This document shows, in pieces, positions 45,980-57,681 of a stretch of 64,000 bases of DNA. The stretch comes from Ganoderma boninense. Its lineage: Eukaryota; Basidiomycota; Agaricomycetes; Polyporales; Polyporaceae. The notes beneath the pieces were generated by a model. The model had not been told where the DNA came from, made no database searches, and was given only the letters and a program-made list of their open reading frames with translations. The position numbers and the translations under genes were made by a program. The stretch covers positions 2,418,001 through 2,482,000 of the forward strand of contig CM035308.1 in NCBI GenBank assembly GCA_002900995.3, in the 5' to 3' direction. The first letter of the stretch is position 1; every line of letters starts with the position of its first letter.

Positions 45980-47921
45980 TCAGTATTCCCATCTGTCCGG
46001 CCAGGGGCATACCCCATGTCTTGACCATCCCTCTGGAACGACACAGGGTTTCCACCATGCCAACGCCTGCCTCTCATCCACAACCGTCACCCAGAGCTCG
46101 CGAACAAGCTCCTCCAACTTCAACGCCTGGGATTCCACTCCTGAGCCTGACTTCCGCTCGCACTCGATAGCAAGCCTGTGCAGGGGCCGCCCTGCCTCCT
46201 TCCGAGCAAGAGCAGCCATGCGAATGCGGTCTACGTCTTCGACCCTACAGGTGTAGACATACAACGAGGTCAGGTTGAGGAAGTGGCGGAAAGTCCCGTC
46301 CTCGGTTGGCTCCACGATGGCCTCGGGGATTTTCGTTGGGCCGTAGAGCGTTTGGGCGAGGACAAGGCCAAGCGTGTCGATGGGGGGAATGACGGCTAAG
46401 AGCCTGTCGTTGACCAGGTCCGCCCACTTGTGCACCCACAGTTCCCTAACATTGGAGACGAGTTCGGCTGCGGCGGCGCTGGACAGTAAGTTGACGAGCG
46501 TGTCCGTGACCTCATTGGGAGTGGGGGACCACAGTCCGTTTTGGTTCAATTCTCTGGAGTGGATCCCGAGAATCAATCCGCTAGTACCGGCATCGTTGAG
46601 TACCTCGAGGAAATACTGGACCGTCGGCTTAATTCCGTAGCTGAGAGAGGGCCCGGGGTGTACATATGGCATGATGCGAAGTCGCGTGAGGTTTTGGGGA
46701 AAGGCGTCTCTGTATAGGACGCGAATGATTGAAGCGATGTCGTTGTGCTTCTGCTCGTCGACTTGGACAATGCACGTGGAAGGGAATCTGACCATCCGGA
46801 GTAATTGCAGGATATCACAAAAAAAGGAAATGTTGTAATGCTTGGTGAACTGGCGGAGATGGGGGAGTTCCACGACAGCATCCCTAGCACACTGAGCGGC
46901 ACTGCCTTGGTCGATGGCGAGAGCAAATGAAAGGACTTCCAGGTTTGGCATGTTCGAAAGGACGGAAAAGATGGTGGGGAGCGGGTAAACGTTGATATCG
47001 GACACATCAAAGTGGGTGAGGTTGAGGAACTGATCCACAGGGAGAGAAGGAACACCATGGAGACGGAGGCGTCGTAAGCCCTGAGCGACGCCGCCGAAAT
47101 AATGCGTTCCAGATGAAAATTCGCCTATTGGGTAGACCCGGCAATGGCTAACGATATCCAAACGGATGAGAAGTGAGGGATGTGCAGGAAGAGTCCCGAA
47201 GATTTGACTCCACCACAGGTTCTCCACCTGAAGATATATCTCCTGGAATCGGTCACCTAAATCCCGAAGCGTGCCCATCGCTTCATTGGTGGACTTGGCG
47301 TTTTTGCGTAGTTTTTGAGCGTATACTCGAAGCGGAAGATCCTTGCCTTGAAGAGCCAAACCATGCGAGATGAAGCGCTTGCTCCTGCCCCTACCGAAGC
47401 CGATATCGCGCCACAGTGAGGGAGTAGAGTGCATCATGGTCCTCCATGCGCGACACACCCAAGTGATTGGGAGGAGCTCTTGGATGATCACGAACGGCAC
47501 GCGGTCCCGACCGGAAGAAAATGACGACAGTTCCTTCGTCGCAGATAGAGCAAATATTTCCGACAAGATCTCGTTAGGGCAGTGATTGATCGGCACTGAT
47601 GTGTTGAGATACCGACGTATTCCTGCTGATGCTCTGGCAAGCAGACCATCGAGGTCCCGTAGCTTCAGAATCGAGCGATAAATAAGTACTTATATCTACT
47701 ATAGCGCTGATTGAGGCTGAGGGCCGCTGACCTTGTCAAGTATAGTGGTATTCGAGCCTCTACGGTGCGGCATCATGGTCTGTTGATTTGATATGTATGA
47801 ATAAAAGTGCTCACTTCGGTACGTCTTGGTAAAAGTTCGCGTATTCTAGTCTCTCAATGAGAGATCGCACAGCATCGGCGGCATTGTTGACTTCTTTGTC
47901 AGGAGAGTTAAGGTGCGACAT
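45980..47921 (-). CDS. F-box protein with leucine-rich-repeat-like body
   Basis: Three exons, 605 aa: complement(join(45980..47662,47732..47759,47815..47921)). F-box proteins pick substrates for SCF ubiquitin ligases. The F-box is at about residues 69-120: VPINHCPNEILSEIFAL, then a loop, then PITWVCRAWRTMMHSTPSLWRDIGF. The body has irregular Leu-rich segments typical of mushroom F-box proteins (LRRLRLHGVPSLPVDQFLNLTHFDVS, NLTSLYVYTCRVEDVDR). The first two exons were added because the frame upstream of the F-box lacks ATG; joining them gives MSHLNSPDKEV... to KGSNTTILDKLRDLDGL in phase. A shorter alternative start at 47776 would also join in frame. Two decayed relatives lie at 40.6-41.3 kb on the other strand, so the family has been turning over locally. 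Confidence 0.82.
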
Positions 47922-48152
47922 GTAGAAGAAGGGCACAATTACAGAGTTGTCCTCGAAGAGAGGCAAAAGAGTTTTAGGGGGGATGGCGGACGATAGCGGA
48001 CGAAGACTGGCGGATCGCGTGGACTGGGAACTTGGAAGCCCTTTAAGAAGCTCGAGTGATCACACCGGGCGCCACACCTATTGGAACCGGTCACAATGGT
48101 CATCATTTGGTCGTACAATTGAGCCAGTTTTATTTGGAGCATACATAACTTT

Positions 48153-49125
48153 CTAGGCCGGGGGAATGACACCAGGGAAGAACGCATCCCCGTCCTTGTT
48201 CTTCTCATACCACTCCCGGTCGTGCGCAAGTAGTACATGCAGCTTCGGGACCGCCAACAGTCTCCCAACCCGCTTGATATGTTCGATAGCCTTCTCCTTG
48301 TCCGCATGCACGCAGTGCTTGTGACCGTCGGGGGTCACAATCTCCGCGACCTCCTTCTCGCCAGTCAGGAGCCGCAGGTCGTGCGCGGTGTCGCCCCCCA
48401 AGTAGATCCACGACCCTGACGCGGACGTCCTTGCAAGGATATTGATGTGTCCCGCAAGATGTCCATCCGCGTCGACGATGTACATGCTGCCATCGCCAAA
48501 GTAGTCGTAGGCGCGGGGAAAGGGTCCAATGGAAACGTTGAAGTCCTCGTCGGCCAAGAAACGAGAGCGCTTCTCGTCGAGGGGGACCGTCGACGTCAGA
48601 ATATCGGATTCAGGGTTGCCTGGGAACCCCTTCTCGAGCAGTCCGCGTCCTCCTGGCCCGACCACGAACTTGGCGTTCATGAAGGATTCGGGTCTCCCGA
48701 CACTACCACACAAAAACACGTCAACTCACGCCCGCAGTCGACGACAACATAAGACAAGGAATGACTAACTGGTCATAGTGCAGATGGCTCAATATGACGG
48801 TCTGAACTTCCTCCGGGTTGAGCCCTCCCTTCTTCAGCGACTCCTCGACAGTCTGCGGCACCTGGACCGGCATGTGGTTTTCGATCAACCACTGTGTCTT
48901 GGGTGCCAGTGCTTCCGTGTCCCGTCGCACTCCGAGGTCGAACATGAGACGCTCGCCCGACTGTTTGTGGCGAATAGAGAATGCGAGGGAAGGGATGACA
49001 CTGGTGTCCGTGGGGCCCGCTCCTTGGATAACGATCATCAGCGGCATCGTGATGATGCCGGCTTCGAGGGCCGACACCTCCACATATGCTTGGTTGGGCT
49101 GTGGCTCGGGGAGTTGGAAAGACAT
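48153..49125 (-). CDS. Metallo-beta-lactamase-fold hydrolase, lactonase-like
   Basis: Two exons, 301 aa: complement(join(48153..48702,48770..49125)). The zinc motif is restored exactly by splicing: SHLHYD at the end of exon 1 plus H from the junction gives HLHYDHVGRP, the HxHxDH signature, as in AiiA-type N-acyl-homoserine lactonases and related hydrolases. Earlier blocks include PSLAFSIRHKQSGERLMFDLGVRRD. Later metal ligands fit GHLAGHINILAR, then WIYLGGDTAHD, and the C-terminal LLAHDREWYEKNK. No signal peptide or membrane helix is visible, so a cytosolic enzyme is likely. The substrate is unknown: quorum lactone, other lactones or esters are all possible. The start at 49125 gives a family-typical length. 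Confidence 0.87.
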
Positions 49126-49970
49126 GGGTCACTGAGGATGGTTGACTGGTTGGACCCAAAATCAGCTCACGCGGCTCTTTTATCTTGCCCCGAACGGGCT
49201 GCGCCGACGAGATCACCGCGCCGCCCATCGTTGCTGCTTCTCATCTGATAATATTTGTGGGGCTCTTCCGCAGGTGATCCAGGAACACCGCCTGGACTGA
49301 GAGGTACCAGTCGACCTCCCGTTGGACACCATCACATTTCGATTTTGACCCTCTCTTGCCTAATAGTCGATTCAGTGCCAAAGCCGTACGTAACAGCAAA
49401 CACCGAACACTCACCTGCTGGTTCCTCGAGATAGACAGTAACTAGTAACTGCCTACACATTCATGAGTGAGGGACCAGAAGGCCATTAGCTGATGCGCCC
49501 AGAAGCCAAAATGATCTCGAACGGCGATGGGGAGTGAACCGCTGAGTCCGGCCGCGGAGCAGACGAAGTTTTTCAAGTACGTATAAACAAGGTCGGGACG
49601 ATTCCCGCCCGACATCGGTAGTCTTCCAACTCGTACAGCAATACATGATGATCGTAATATACTAGAACGTGAGTAGCGGGGTGCATAACAGTAAGGACGC
49701 ACATAAAAGGAGCGTGGGCAAGGTCTCGCAGATGGAACTCTATAAAATTGTGGGGCATCGCCGGGATCCCTCAGGGCCATTAGCCTACGGGGGATGGCGG
49801 TGATAATACTTGTAAGCAAAGCAGCAGCATAAAGCCAGAGACCTTGGAGTGGGGAGAAGAGGATAAGCGACAAACGACGCGAAAGCGAAGCGAACAGACC
49901 ACACATAAGTACAACCACTGGACTAGCAAACAGCGACGATAGCGCGAGTGCGTCCGGAGTGGCCAGCTGC
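49126..49970. other. Intergenic between lactonase-like and mitofusin genes
   Basis: About 0.85 kb carrying the lactonase promoter and the mitofusin 3' UTR. Short frames on both strands lack domains. No gene seen. Confidence 0.5.
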
Positions 49971-52418
49971 TTACGCAGCGCTCACGAGCACGACCGACTC
50001 CCGCACCTCGCCCGTCTGCTGCCCGACCCCGTGGAAGTAGTGGAGCGCCTTAGCCGCCCCCCGCTCCTTGTCCTCCGCGTCGTGGACCTCCCGCCCGCAC
50101 TCGTCCATCGCGACCCGGAAGCGCTCCTTGACGTCCCACGCTGCGAGCCTGAGCACCTTGCGCGTCTCGCGGCTCACACGGGAGGCATGGGCGCCGACGA
50201 ACGAGCCCTCCTCGCCCTTCTCCTCGCCCTCCTTCGCAAGCGACGCCTTGATCCTCCGTCCGACCGTCCGTGGGATCGTGGTTGGGAGCTCCATGACGTA
50301 GTACCCGACAAGGCCAATGGAGACCGCGCCGAGGACTGGGGCAGCCCACCTACGCGCAGTCTCGTTCTCGAGGAGGTCCCAGACTCGCACGACGCCCTCG
50401 AGGAGGCTGCGCGCGCCGACGACCTTCCCGCCGACCATGGTGAGAGCACCGATGCCGACGGATACGACACCGAGCGCGCTGACGGTAACTTCCTCAGCGT
50501 GAAGCTCGTTCTTTCCGTCGCTGAAGTGCAGCCAGAACTGGTGCTGAATGTCGAAGAGATCGAAGAAGGACGTGTCGAGCATGTCGGGGCGCTGAGCGAG
50601 TCCGAGACCGAGCCCGTACACGCCCCCAGCGACGACAGTGGGCTGGCGCGACCGGCGATTGGCCTTCTTGTCCTTGCGGAACGCGAACATGGCCTCGGGC
50701 ATGAAGACGCGCCGGGAGCGCTCGACGCCTGCGGGAAGGTGCTTGTCGCCGAGCGCAACGATCTTGCTGACGGCCTCGGTAGTGATGAGGCGCGCCTCGT
50801 CCTCGGCGAGCTTGACCGCGGAGTCCAAAGATGCAAGAAGCGCGCGGCGGACCTCGCTTGCGTACTCCCAGATGCCGAAGAGTCCGGGGTACATCGGGAG
50901 GGAAACTGCGCCCACTCCGGCCTGGCCCTGGCCGACGCGCTCAATGGCGTCGTTGAGGATCTCCTTGCCCCGCGAGAGGGAGCGTGACGCGCCATCCTCC
51001 TCGACGAACTCCAGGCTCTCCTCGAGGGCCTCACGGCTGCCCTTCATCTTCTCAAGGACGGGGCGGACGCGGTTGATGTCGTCGCGTGCGCGATCCAGCT
51101 CCGACTGGGCGACGATGGCATTGGCGCCGACGAGGAGGTCGACGTCGGACAGGAGCTTGGTGAGGTATGTCGAGGCAGGCGCCAGCTTGGACTTGGAACG
51201 CTTGACGAGAACGAAGGACCGAAGAGCGGACTCGAGGTTGCCGAATGGGGTTGTGTTCTCGTGGAGCGCCTGCTGGGAGTCGACAAAGTGGACGAGATCC
51301 TCCGCGTCTTCGTACGTCCGTGGGCTGAGCTGCTTGATTTGTTCGAGGACCAGACGCCTGCACTTGGCCTTGTCCCGGATCTGCTCGTACTTGTTGACGA
51401 CGATGAAAAGATACGCCTTCTCCTTGCTCGCGTTCGTCAGGAACTCCTTTGCGGAAAGGGTAAAGTGATTCTCCGCAGATACGACGAAAACCACGACGTC
51501 GATCTCCTCCTGCCTTGCGAAGACGCGCGTTGTATGGGTGTTGTCTCGATTGAGACCTGGTGCGTCGATAAGAGAAATGTCGACGACTCCGTTGCTCAGC
51601 AGGGATGCTTGGGGGTCACGGGGGTCGGCCAAGTAGACCTTAAGAACCTGCGACTCATTCTCGTTCTCGGAGACAATCGCATCAAGATCCGAGAGGCTAG
51701 CCCGCGTAAAGGTGGTCTCGTCTTTGGTCGAATAAGTGGCGCCATCTTTCAGGATGTGGACCTCCTCTTTTCCGCCGTTCTCCGTAGCGTCGTGGACCTC
51801 GCAGAACGCCGTTGTGCATGGCTGCTGGTCCACCGGCATGATCTCTCTGCGAAGGAGCGCATTGACAAAGGTCGACTTCCCCGCATTGAGATCACCAGTG
51901 ACGAGTACCTTCGAAGACGTGTCCTCGATACGCGATCGGAGTTTGTCGAGATGATTGACTGCGCTCACGACGCGGTCGTCCAGGAGATTGGCGATGGAAG
52001 ACTTTTCGAGTTGGGCTACGAGAGCTGCGGGCGAGGAAGATGAGCCATGGGGCCCGAGCTTGAGGTCAAGGCGGAAGACGTGGAAATCTGAGGCTTCAGC
52101 AGCCGACACAAGACCGTCGGTGTCATCCTCTGCGCCAGGAGCGGGTTCTTCCTCCTTGTCGGCGATCGAAGCGAGAGTAACCGAACGAGTCAAGCCCGCC
52201 TTGGCTGGACTGACGATGACATCGGCTTGGAAAGAGGGGTCGTCGGGGAAGGAGAGAGATCGCCGTGCTCCCTTTCGCTTGGGACTAGTGGAGGACTCAG
52301 CTGTAGAGGGCTGCTCCTGGAGCTGTGGATAGCGAACGACCCAGTCGTCCTTGTTGAACTTCCGAAGCTCCCCAAGGATCGACTTGGTGGAGTCCAAAGC
52401 CTTGAGCAGCCTATCCAT
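49971..52418 (-). CDS. Mitofusin / Fzo1-like outer-membrane GTPase
   Basis: Single exon, 815 aa. Mitofusins tether and fuse mitochondrial outer membranes. The N-terminus (DRLLKALDSTKSILGELRKFNKDDWVVRYPQ, written in pieces) is a helical bundle segment. The dynamin-type GTPase starts near residue 170: GDLNAGKST (G1), then PVDQQPCTT (G2), DISLIDAPGLN (G3) and NKYE (G4). A helical stem follows. The membrane anchor lies at about residues 690-720 (APVLGAVSIGLVGYYV), with a heptad-like C-terminal helix after it. A 2.4 kb intronless frame is unusual here. In-frame TAA just upstream of ATG 52418 leaves no room for extension without an unseen upstream exon, so the N-terminus may be slightly short. Confidence 0.9.
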   Translation of the reverse strand: MDRLLKALDSTKSILGELRKFNKDDWVVRYPQLQEQPSTAESSTSPKRKGARRSLSFPDDPSFQADVIVSPAKAGLTRSVTLASIADKEEEPAPGAEDDTDGLVSAAEASDFHVFRLDLKLGPHGSSSSPAALVAQLEKSSIANLLDDRVVSAVNHLDKLRSRIEDTSSKVLVTGDLNAGKSTFVNALLRREIMPVDQQPCTTAFCEVHDATENGGKEEVHILKDGATYSTKDETTFTRASLSDLDAIVSENENESQVLKVYLADPRDPQASLLSNGVVDISLIDAPGLNRDNTHTTRVFARQEEIDVVVFVVSAENHFTLSAKEFLTNASKEKAYLFIVVNKYEQIRDKAKCRRLVLEQIKQLSPRTYEDAEDLVHFVDSQQALHENTTPFGNLESALRSFVLVKRSKSKLAPASTYLTKLLSDVDLLVGANAIVAQSELDRARDDINRVRPVLEKMKGSREALEESLEFVEEDGASRSLSRGKEILNDAIERVGQGQAGVGAVSLPMYPGLFGIWEYASEVRRALLASLDSAVKLAEDEARLITTEAVSKIVALGDKHLPAGVERSRRVFMPEAMFAFRKDKKANRRSRQPTVVAGGVYGLGLGLAQRPDMLDTSFFDLFDIQHQFWLHFSDGKNELHAEEVTVSALGVVSVGIGALTMVGGKVVGARSLLEGVVRVWDLLENETARRWAAPVLGAVSIGLVGYYVMELPTTIPRTVGRRIKASLAKEGEEKGEEGSFVGAHASRVSRETRKVLRLAAWDVKERFRVAMDECGREVHDAEDKERGAAKALHYFHGVGQQTGEVRESVVLVSAA

Positions 52419-54897
52419 GTTTTAGCAAATGACGACACGAATTCGTACGAAGCTCGACCGTGTAGCCCATCGACGGCGAAGTGCTGAGAGCACTAGTCCA
52501 GTGTGAAGGGTAGAAGACCGCGTTCGGCCGTCTTTCCATGATTGCTTCTCAGCCTGCAAAATGGAAAGACCCTCATGCGACATGGGACCTCTCTGACTCG
52601 TGCCCCGCACACCCAAGAATCCGAATGCTTGGACACGAGGTCGAGACCCAACTGACGCATATGACCCATCCATACCGAAGGAGACTGCCATTTCCCTACC
52701 ATCAACACGGCGCGGAGTCCGTGCACAAATTGTCCCCATTACCCACGTTCTTCTTGGACATTCGAAGCCCAAACTATGACAGCACCGACACCACACGCAG
52801 GTCTAGGCCACACGATCAAGGAACCAAGTGCTCACCTATCCTTGTGCTCAATATATGCCTCCTGGACTCCTTCGTTGAGGTGTTTCGGCGAGCTCTCCGC
52901 CACCATTTGCGGCGACCCCACGTTAGCGCTGGCCGACGCAGGGAAGTATGAGAGAGCCATTTTGCTCAAGAGAGGTCCACAGATACGCTGCTCAATGTCG
53001 GTGCAGCAAGGACGTCAACGATGATGGGGGTAGTGCCGACGTCTCCCTGCCGGTGACCCGACCCTGTTTGCACGCCGTGCCCAGCTTCTCACGCCACGCT
53101 TTCTGTCGGAGCTTGAAGGGCGGGCGGCCCGAGTGTGATTTGGGTGGATCTCCGTCCCGGGACGACGGACTCCGCCCCAATAGGCCCCTCGAGGCCTCCG
53201 AGATGTTCCGGACGGGAGCTTGAGCGTCGTTACGGTGGTCACTTACGAACCTCCTCATCGCGGAATTGCCGTTTGCGGGGCCTTGAAGCCTCCAGCCAAC
53301 ATCCAGCTTGGCCCAGACGCGGCCGCGTGTTTGCGCATCGTCCTATTACCGAAGGCCGTAGGAATCCCCGTTACGTTTGTCAGACACTGAGCATCTCTTC
53401 TTCCAATTTTCAGTCCTCTTCCTTCGGCTCGCCCCCACTCTGTGAATATCAATGAAATTAGACCAGGCGAGGCCTCCCCACCGCTACCACGACCCGTACG
53501 AACAGAACACGAAAAAGAAAGCATCGTTGCAATTCCGTGCGTCATGGTCGTTGCCACTCAGAAACGCGGGAACGTCCTCGGGTTCTCGCTAGAGTACATC
53601 CGAGGCATTCGGCTCATGCAAGTGGGGTCAATGCCTGCGTGCCCAAGGCGTGAGTGCTCAATTGTATCATCAGGGGTTGGTAACACCAACAGGTTGTCCG
53701 AGCCTCGATATTGCGCCCGGGGCCGTTTCTTGCCATCGGGCGTAGTTCGCTGGCTTTCGGCCGCAGGGCAAACTCAAACTTCCAACTTTTCACCTCCCCC
53801 CTCGCCCCTTGGCACCCTGTTTCTCTGTGGCAAATTAGGGAGACATTCTATTTGCATGGACATGTGCTGCCCATGTCCATGCACGTTGTTGTGTTTTGCG
53901 GTGAGTCACTCGCGATCGGCCTATGCACTTAGAACGACATCTGCACAAGGACGACTGCGCTGATGCACGAGTTCTTGCCCAAAGCAGACCGTGTATCTGC
54001 CGGCGGCACCCCACGCTGTCGAGCCTCTTCATGACCCCGCCTCCTCGATGACGCCAACTCGCTTACCACGTTCTATAGGCTTCCAGAGATAGACGTATTG
54101 AGTACGACATCTCGTCTGCCCTTGACCTCGCGCAGCCGGGGTCTGTTCGAGGGGACGTATGTTCTTGCTGCTTGCATTGCTTCCCCCGGTGGTGTTCTCC
54201 TGGACCTGAGTCGGGACGCGCGGTTGCTCAGGGACGACCACGCTCATCCCGACGCTTCTCGTTGTCGCATGTGGGAGAAAAGAAGCACCAGCGTCGCGTC
54301 CTGAGCGCCAGCGACTATTGTGGTCCAGGGTGGCTTTAATGCGTCTGTGCGACGGGTGAGGACGGATGGCATTGATGGGTCCTCATCGCGCACGGAAGGC
54401 GCTTCGTGGAAATTGCTGGCCAATCTCCCTGCTCTCTGCGATCCAAACGGGGCAATTCTGTACTGAACGCCTGTAGAGCGCTCTCCGGTGTCACCCTGGT
54501 CGATCCGCTGCCGGGACATGTTATCAGGCCGGCCGCACCATCTGCGACAGATGTATTCAGATGCCACCACTGACAGTTCTTCGGAGCTCGGGCATCCTTT
54601 TGGCGGTGTCCCGATGATGCAGAGCACCCCCGTCTGCTCTGCTGTCCCCCCTCCTGTGCAGCCGTGAGCTTCGTTCCCCCCGTCTCCGCAGGCACTATCA
54701 AGTCATCCTCGGTACCATTCGGACGCTGACAAGCCCGTTAAGTGCCAGCGCGATCAGGTCCCATCAGCTCTCCTACCACCTTCCGTGCATACCGTCTTAC
54801 TCGGTGCCTGTGCCAACGCGGCAGAATCACCGTGAAGACCCCCATATAACGCTTACGAGCTCGCCTAGGCTGCGGGTAGCCCCTTGCATTCCCCATC
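52419..54897. other. 2.5 kb gene-poor region with a hairpin
   Basis: No frame shows conserved motifs or phase-consistent splicing on either strand. One 12-bp perfect inverted repeat lies at 53853-53883 (listed separately). The right edge carries the GH16 promoter (CATATAAC near 54843). Confidence 0.45.
53853..53883. repeat. 12-bp perfect inverted repeat (potential hairpin)
   Basis: TGCATGGACATG (53853-53864) and CATGTCCATGCA (53872-53883) are separated by 7 nt. It could fold as a hairpin in DNA or RNA or bind a dimeric factor. Nothing around it identifies its role. Confidence 0.6.
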
Positions 54898-56610
54898 ATG
54901 TTTTTCCGGTCCTGGGCTGTGTACGCGTCATTCCTTTTCCCCGTTGCGGTCCGAGCTGCTGCGGAATATGACCTTGTGAAGGAGTACGCTGGCGAGTCGT
55001 TCTTCGATGAATGGACCTTCTACAACAATGGTGAGTATGAGCTTATCGAGCAGCAATCCGGCTATCGGGTGCACTACTGACGAGCGAGTCCTGTACAGTT
55101 GACAACCTAACGCACGGCGATGTCAAGTACGCTCGCAACGCTCCACTGCACGATGCCTGGGCCTAGTTTGGGTTGACACTTCGTCCTGGTATACAGCTTT
55201 TTAGGCAACATCGACGCGTTCCACAACAAACTAGCGTACACGAATGACGCAGGCAACGCGGTCATGCGGGTCGACAACACCACCAAATTACAGTTTGGTC
55301 AAAAGCGCAATTCGCTGCGGCTGTCGACTAAAGACCAGTTCACCGTCGGCTCAGTCTGGGTGGCGGACCTTCTCCACGTACCGTACGGGGTTCGTTCAGT
55401 TTCATATCGTTGGCATGTGGGGGGGTGGTAATGATAACGACCAACGACCCCAAATCTTAGTGTTCAGTGTGGAGTGCCTTCTGGTCTTCCGCACCGACCT
55501 GGCCAGTTGGCGGTGAGGTGAGCCTTGCCGAACGTCCGTCATTGAGGGCCTCGCGATGACACCCCGCAGATAGATACGTTTGAAGCGGTGAATCAGGACC
55601 CGCTGGGTCACATGGGACTGCACACGAACCCGGTACGCCCGTTAACCACTTCTCAGCCCGGTCTACGCTCTGTCCAGAACGAAAGAAGACTGATAACGAC
55701 ATCAGGGATGCACTCACTCCTCGAACGCCGTGCAGTCTAGCACCCTCATCAATTCCACGGACTGTTCCACGCAGGCCAACAACAACCAGGGGTGCATCAT
55801 CTCGAACCCTAATCCAGCCTCGTACGGCGAGGGTGAGAATTCTGTGGAACATAACTTTCTATGACAATTAAAACATTGCACGCCAGCGTTTGCGAGTGCT
55901 GGCGGCGGCGTGTATGTAACCGAGTTCGCCATCGACGGCATTTCGTAAGTCGCTTCGCGAATCGGGCTGGTAGACTATAACTAAAGTTTTTGGTTCCGCG
56001 AACCCAGAATCTGGTTCTTCAACGTATGTGCTGGCAACACTTTACCACGCGGATTAGGCTCACTCTCCCTTGGGAACGCCGGCAGCGCACGACGCTTCCC
56101 AGTTCGTTGCAGGGAAACGTGAGCACCATCGACACCTCGACGCTTGGGATTCCGGTAGCCAACTGGCCGGCGGACGACTGCGAGGTCAATGAGTTCTTCC
56201 AGCCGCAGGAGATCGTCTTTGACATTACGTTATGCGGCGGTGCGTTGCTCATTTGTCGTCGGGGCGCGTGCTCGTGTCTTCTATGGGCACGCGCTATCGC
56301 TCGGTTTCGAAGCAAAGGTAACTCACATCACGACATATTCTTCTTCTTCGCAGACTATGCCGGGGCCGCGAGCGTATTCTACCAGACGTGCACAGGGGTC
56401 TGTTACAACGACTGGGTCCTCGGAGATCCGTCACACTACGACACCGCCTTTTTCGAGGTTTCCTACCTGAGGGTATACGGCCAACCCGGCGAACTTACCG
56501 TGCTCCAGCCCTCGAGCACACGTCGATCCGCGGAGCTGTCGTGCCTGTCTGTGGGCGGGGCTATCGCGCTCGCCACGGGAAGCCTGCTTGCTATCATCTG
56601 GGCTCTTTGA
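54898..56610 (+). CDS. Secreted or GPI-anchored GH16 glucanase-like enzyme
   Basis: Ten exons, 361 aa: join(54898..55030,55099..55126,55197..55389,55461..55517,55570..55632,55706..55832,55887..55944,56008..56023,56086..56239,56354..56610). GH16 enzymes cut or transfer beta-1,3/1,4-glucans and related polymers. A signal peptide covers about residues 1-22. The catalytic ExDxxE motif is GGEIDTFEA, joined exactly across the fourth intron, with HMGLHTNP and GCTHSS after it. GGGVYVTEFAIDGISIWFFN, then VANWP and ADDCEVNEFFQPQEIVFDITLCGDYAG give the usual late blocks. A hydrophobic C-terminal tail (GGAIALATGSLLAIIWAL) follows a Ser-rich stretch and suggests a GPI anchor or membrane tail. Exons of 28 and 16 nt are needed. 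Substrate (laminarin, lichenin or own cell wall) is not decidable here. Confidence 0.87.
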
Positions 56611-56888
56611 AGTCTAAATCCGTGACGTAGCCCCGTGCAGATTCTTCATTTTCACCTTCCTTCGCGGTGCTTCGTGCGTCATTCATCTTGATCCCAAAGC
56701 GCCTGATGGCGGGCGACACGCACCACGGTCGCTTTAAGCGAGAGTCCAGACGTTTTATACCGCTACCTAGACTGGTCGCGAGCATTCTCCACCCACGTCC
56801 TCCTTCAGAGCCGCTCCGTTCACATTGTCTATCGTGTACGTACAGTATCGCACTGTGTCCGATCCCGCTTCTCTTGAATCTGTGGCGT

Positions 56889-57572
56889 ATGGCAGATTCC
56901 ACAATGGATGATGAATGGGAAGCGGTACAGTCTTCCTTTCCTCCGATGCCCCGGCGCGTCCATTTTCCAGCGGTTTCGCGCGACTGGCCGTGGTGGCGTC
57001 GGCGCGAGCGAGTGGCCGAAGAGGAAGGCGCGCTGACATTCAAGAGCGAAGAGGCGCAGCTGGATGAGGTTGAATGGTCATGGCAAGAACAGACAGTCCG
57101 GTTGCGGCGCCGCGAGGACCATAATTCTGCCCAGAGGCTCCCACCAGACGGCAGGTCCGATAGGAGGGCGTGGGACCCGTGTGCCTGCCAGAGTCGCGTC
57201 TGGCAAGTCGCACGCTGGAGCCGAGCGCGCTGCCTTTTCCGCGCGTGTTCTCCGTCGCTCCTCGGCTTCTGTTCGACCATGATGCCCTCCGCTCTGGGAC
57301 AGGGTTTGCGCACAGCGCGCCATGAGGTCAGCACCGTTTGCGCGGACGCGAGCGCCAGCCCCTGCCTCGGCACTCTTTGGGCATGGTTTCAGACGAGTTC
57401 CACCTCCGGCGCGAGTCCGATCAAGCTCAGCTGGCTGCCCTGTGAGTTGCGCCCTTCCGCCATTCTCCGCGTCACCCCGGTTCCAAGCCTAATGTGGCTG
57501 CCACGCACGCCGCACATCTGGGATCTGTCGCATTTTAGTGCTCCCCTCCGCCGTAAGCGAGTTCCTACATAG
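56889..57572 (+). CDS. Hypothetical protein, low confidence
   Basis: An open frame starts MADSTMDDEWEAV at 56889 and runs to 57572. The first 75 residues are acidic and Trp-rich (DWPWWRRRERVAEEEG, QLDEVEWSWQEQ) and look protein-like. The later part is Arg/Ser/Cys-rich and may be wrong-frame or intron sequence. No domain is recognised. It lies between the GH16 and SDR genes on the same strand and overlaps the likely promoter of the latter. It could be a real small gene or a chance frame. Confidence 0.3.
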   Translation: MADSTMDDEWEAVQSSFPPMPRRVHFPAVSRDWPWWRRRERVAEEEGALTFKSEEAQLDEVEWSWQEQTVRLRRREDHNSAQRLPPDGRSDRRAWDPCACQSRVWQVARWSRARCLFRACSPSLLGFCSTMMPSALGQGLRTARHEVSTVCADASASPCLGTLWAWFQTSSTSGASPIKLSWLPCELRPSAILRVTPVPSLMWLPRTPHIWDLSHFSAPLRRKRVPT

Positions 57573-57681
57573 ATCCCCAGTTTCAGCGACCAGCCCCAGA
57601 GGCGAACCTCGCGTCGACATCCCTCCAGGCCTCCCCACACACCGACCTCCTCCACCTCCACCTGGACCCCGCGTGCCCGCC

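Noticed and set aside
49959..50987. Plus-strand 342-codon frame
   Set aside because: It is antisense to mitofusin, which has clear GTPase motifs.
56594..57373. Minus-strand 259-codon frame
   Set aside because: Ser/Arg-rich, overlaps the GH16 3' end and a weak plus-strand frame, no motif. The plus-strand frame at 56889 is only slightly better and is kept at low confidence.
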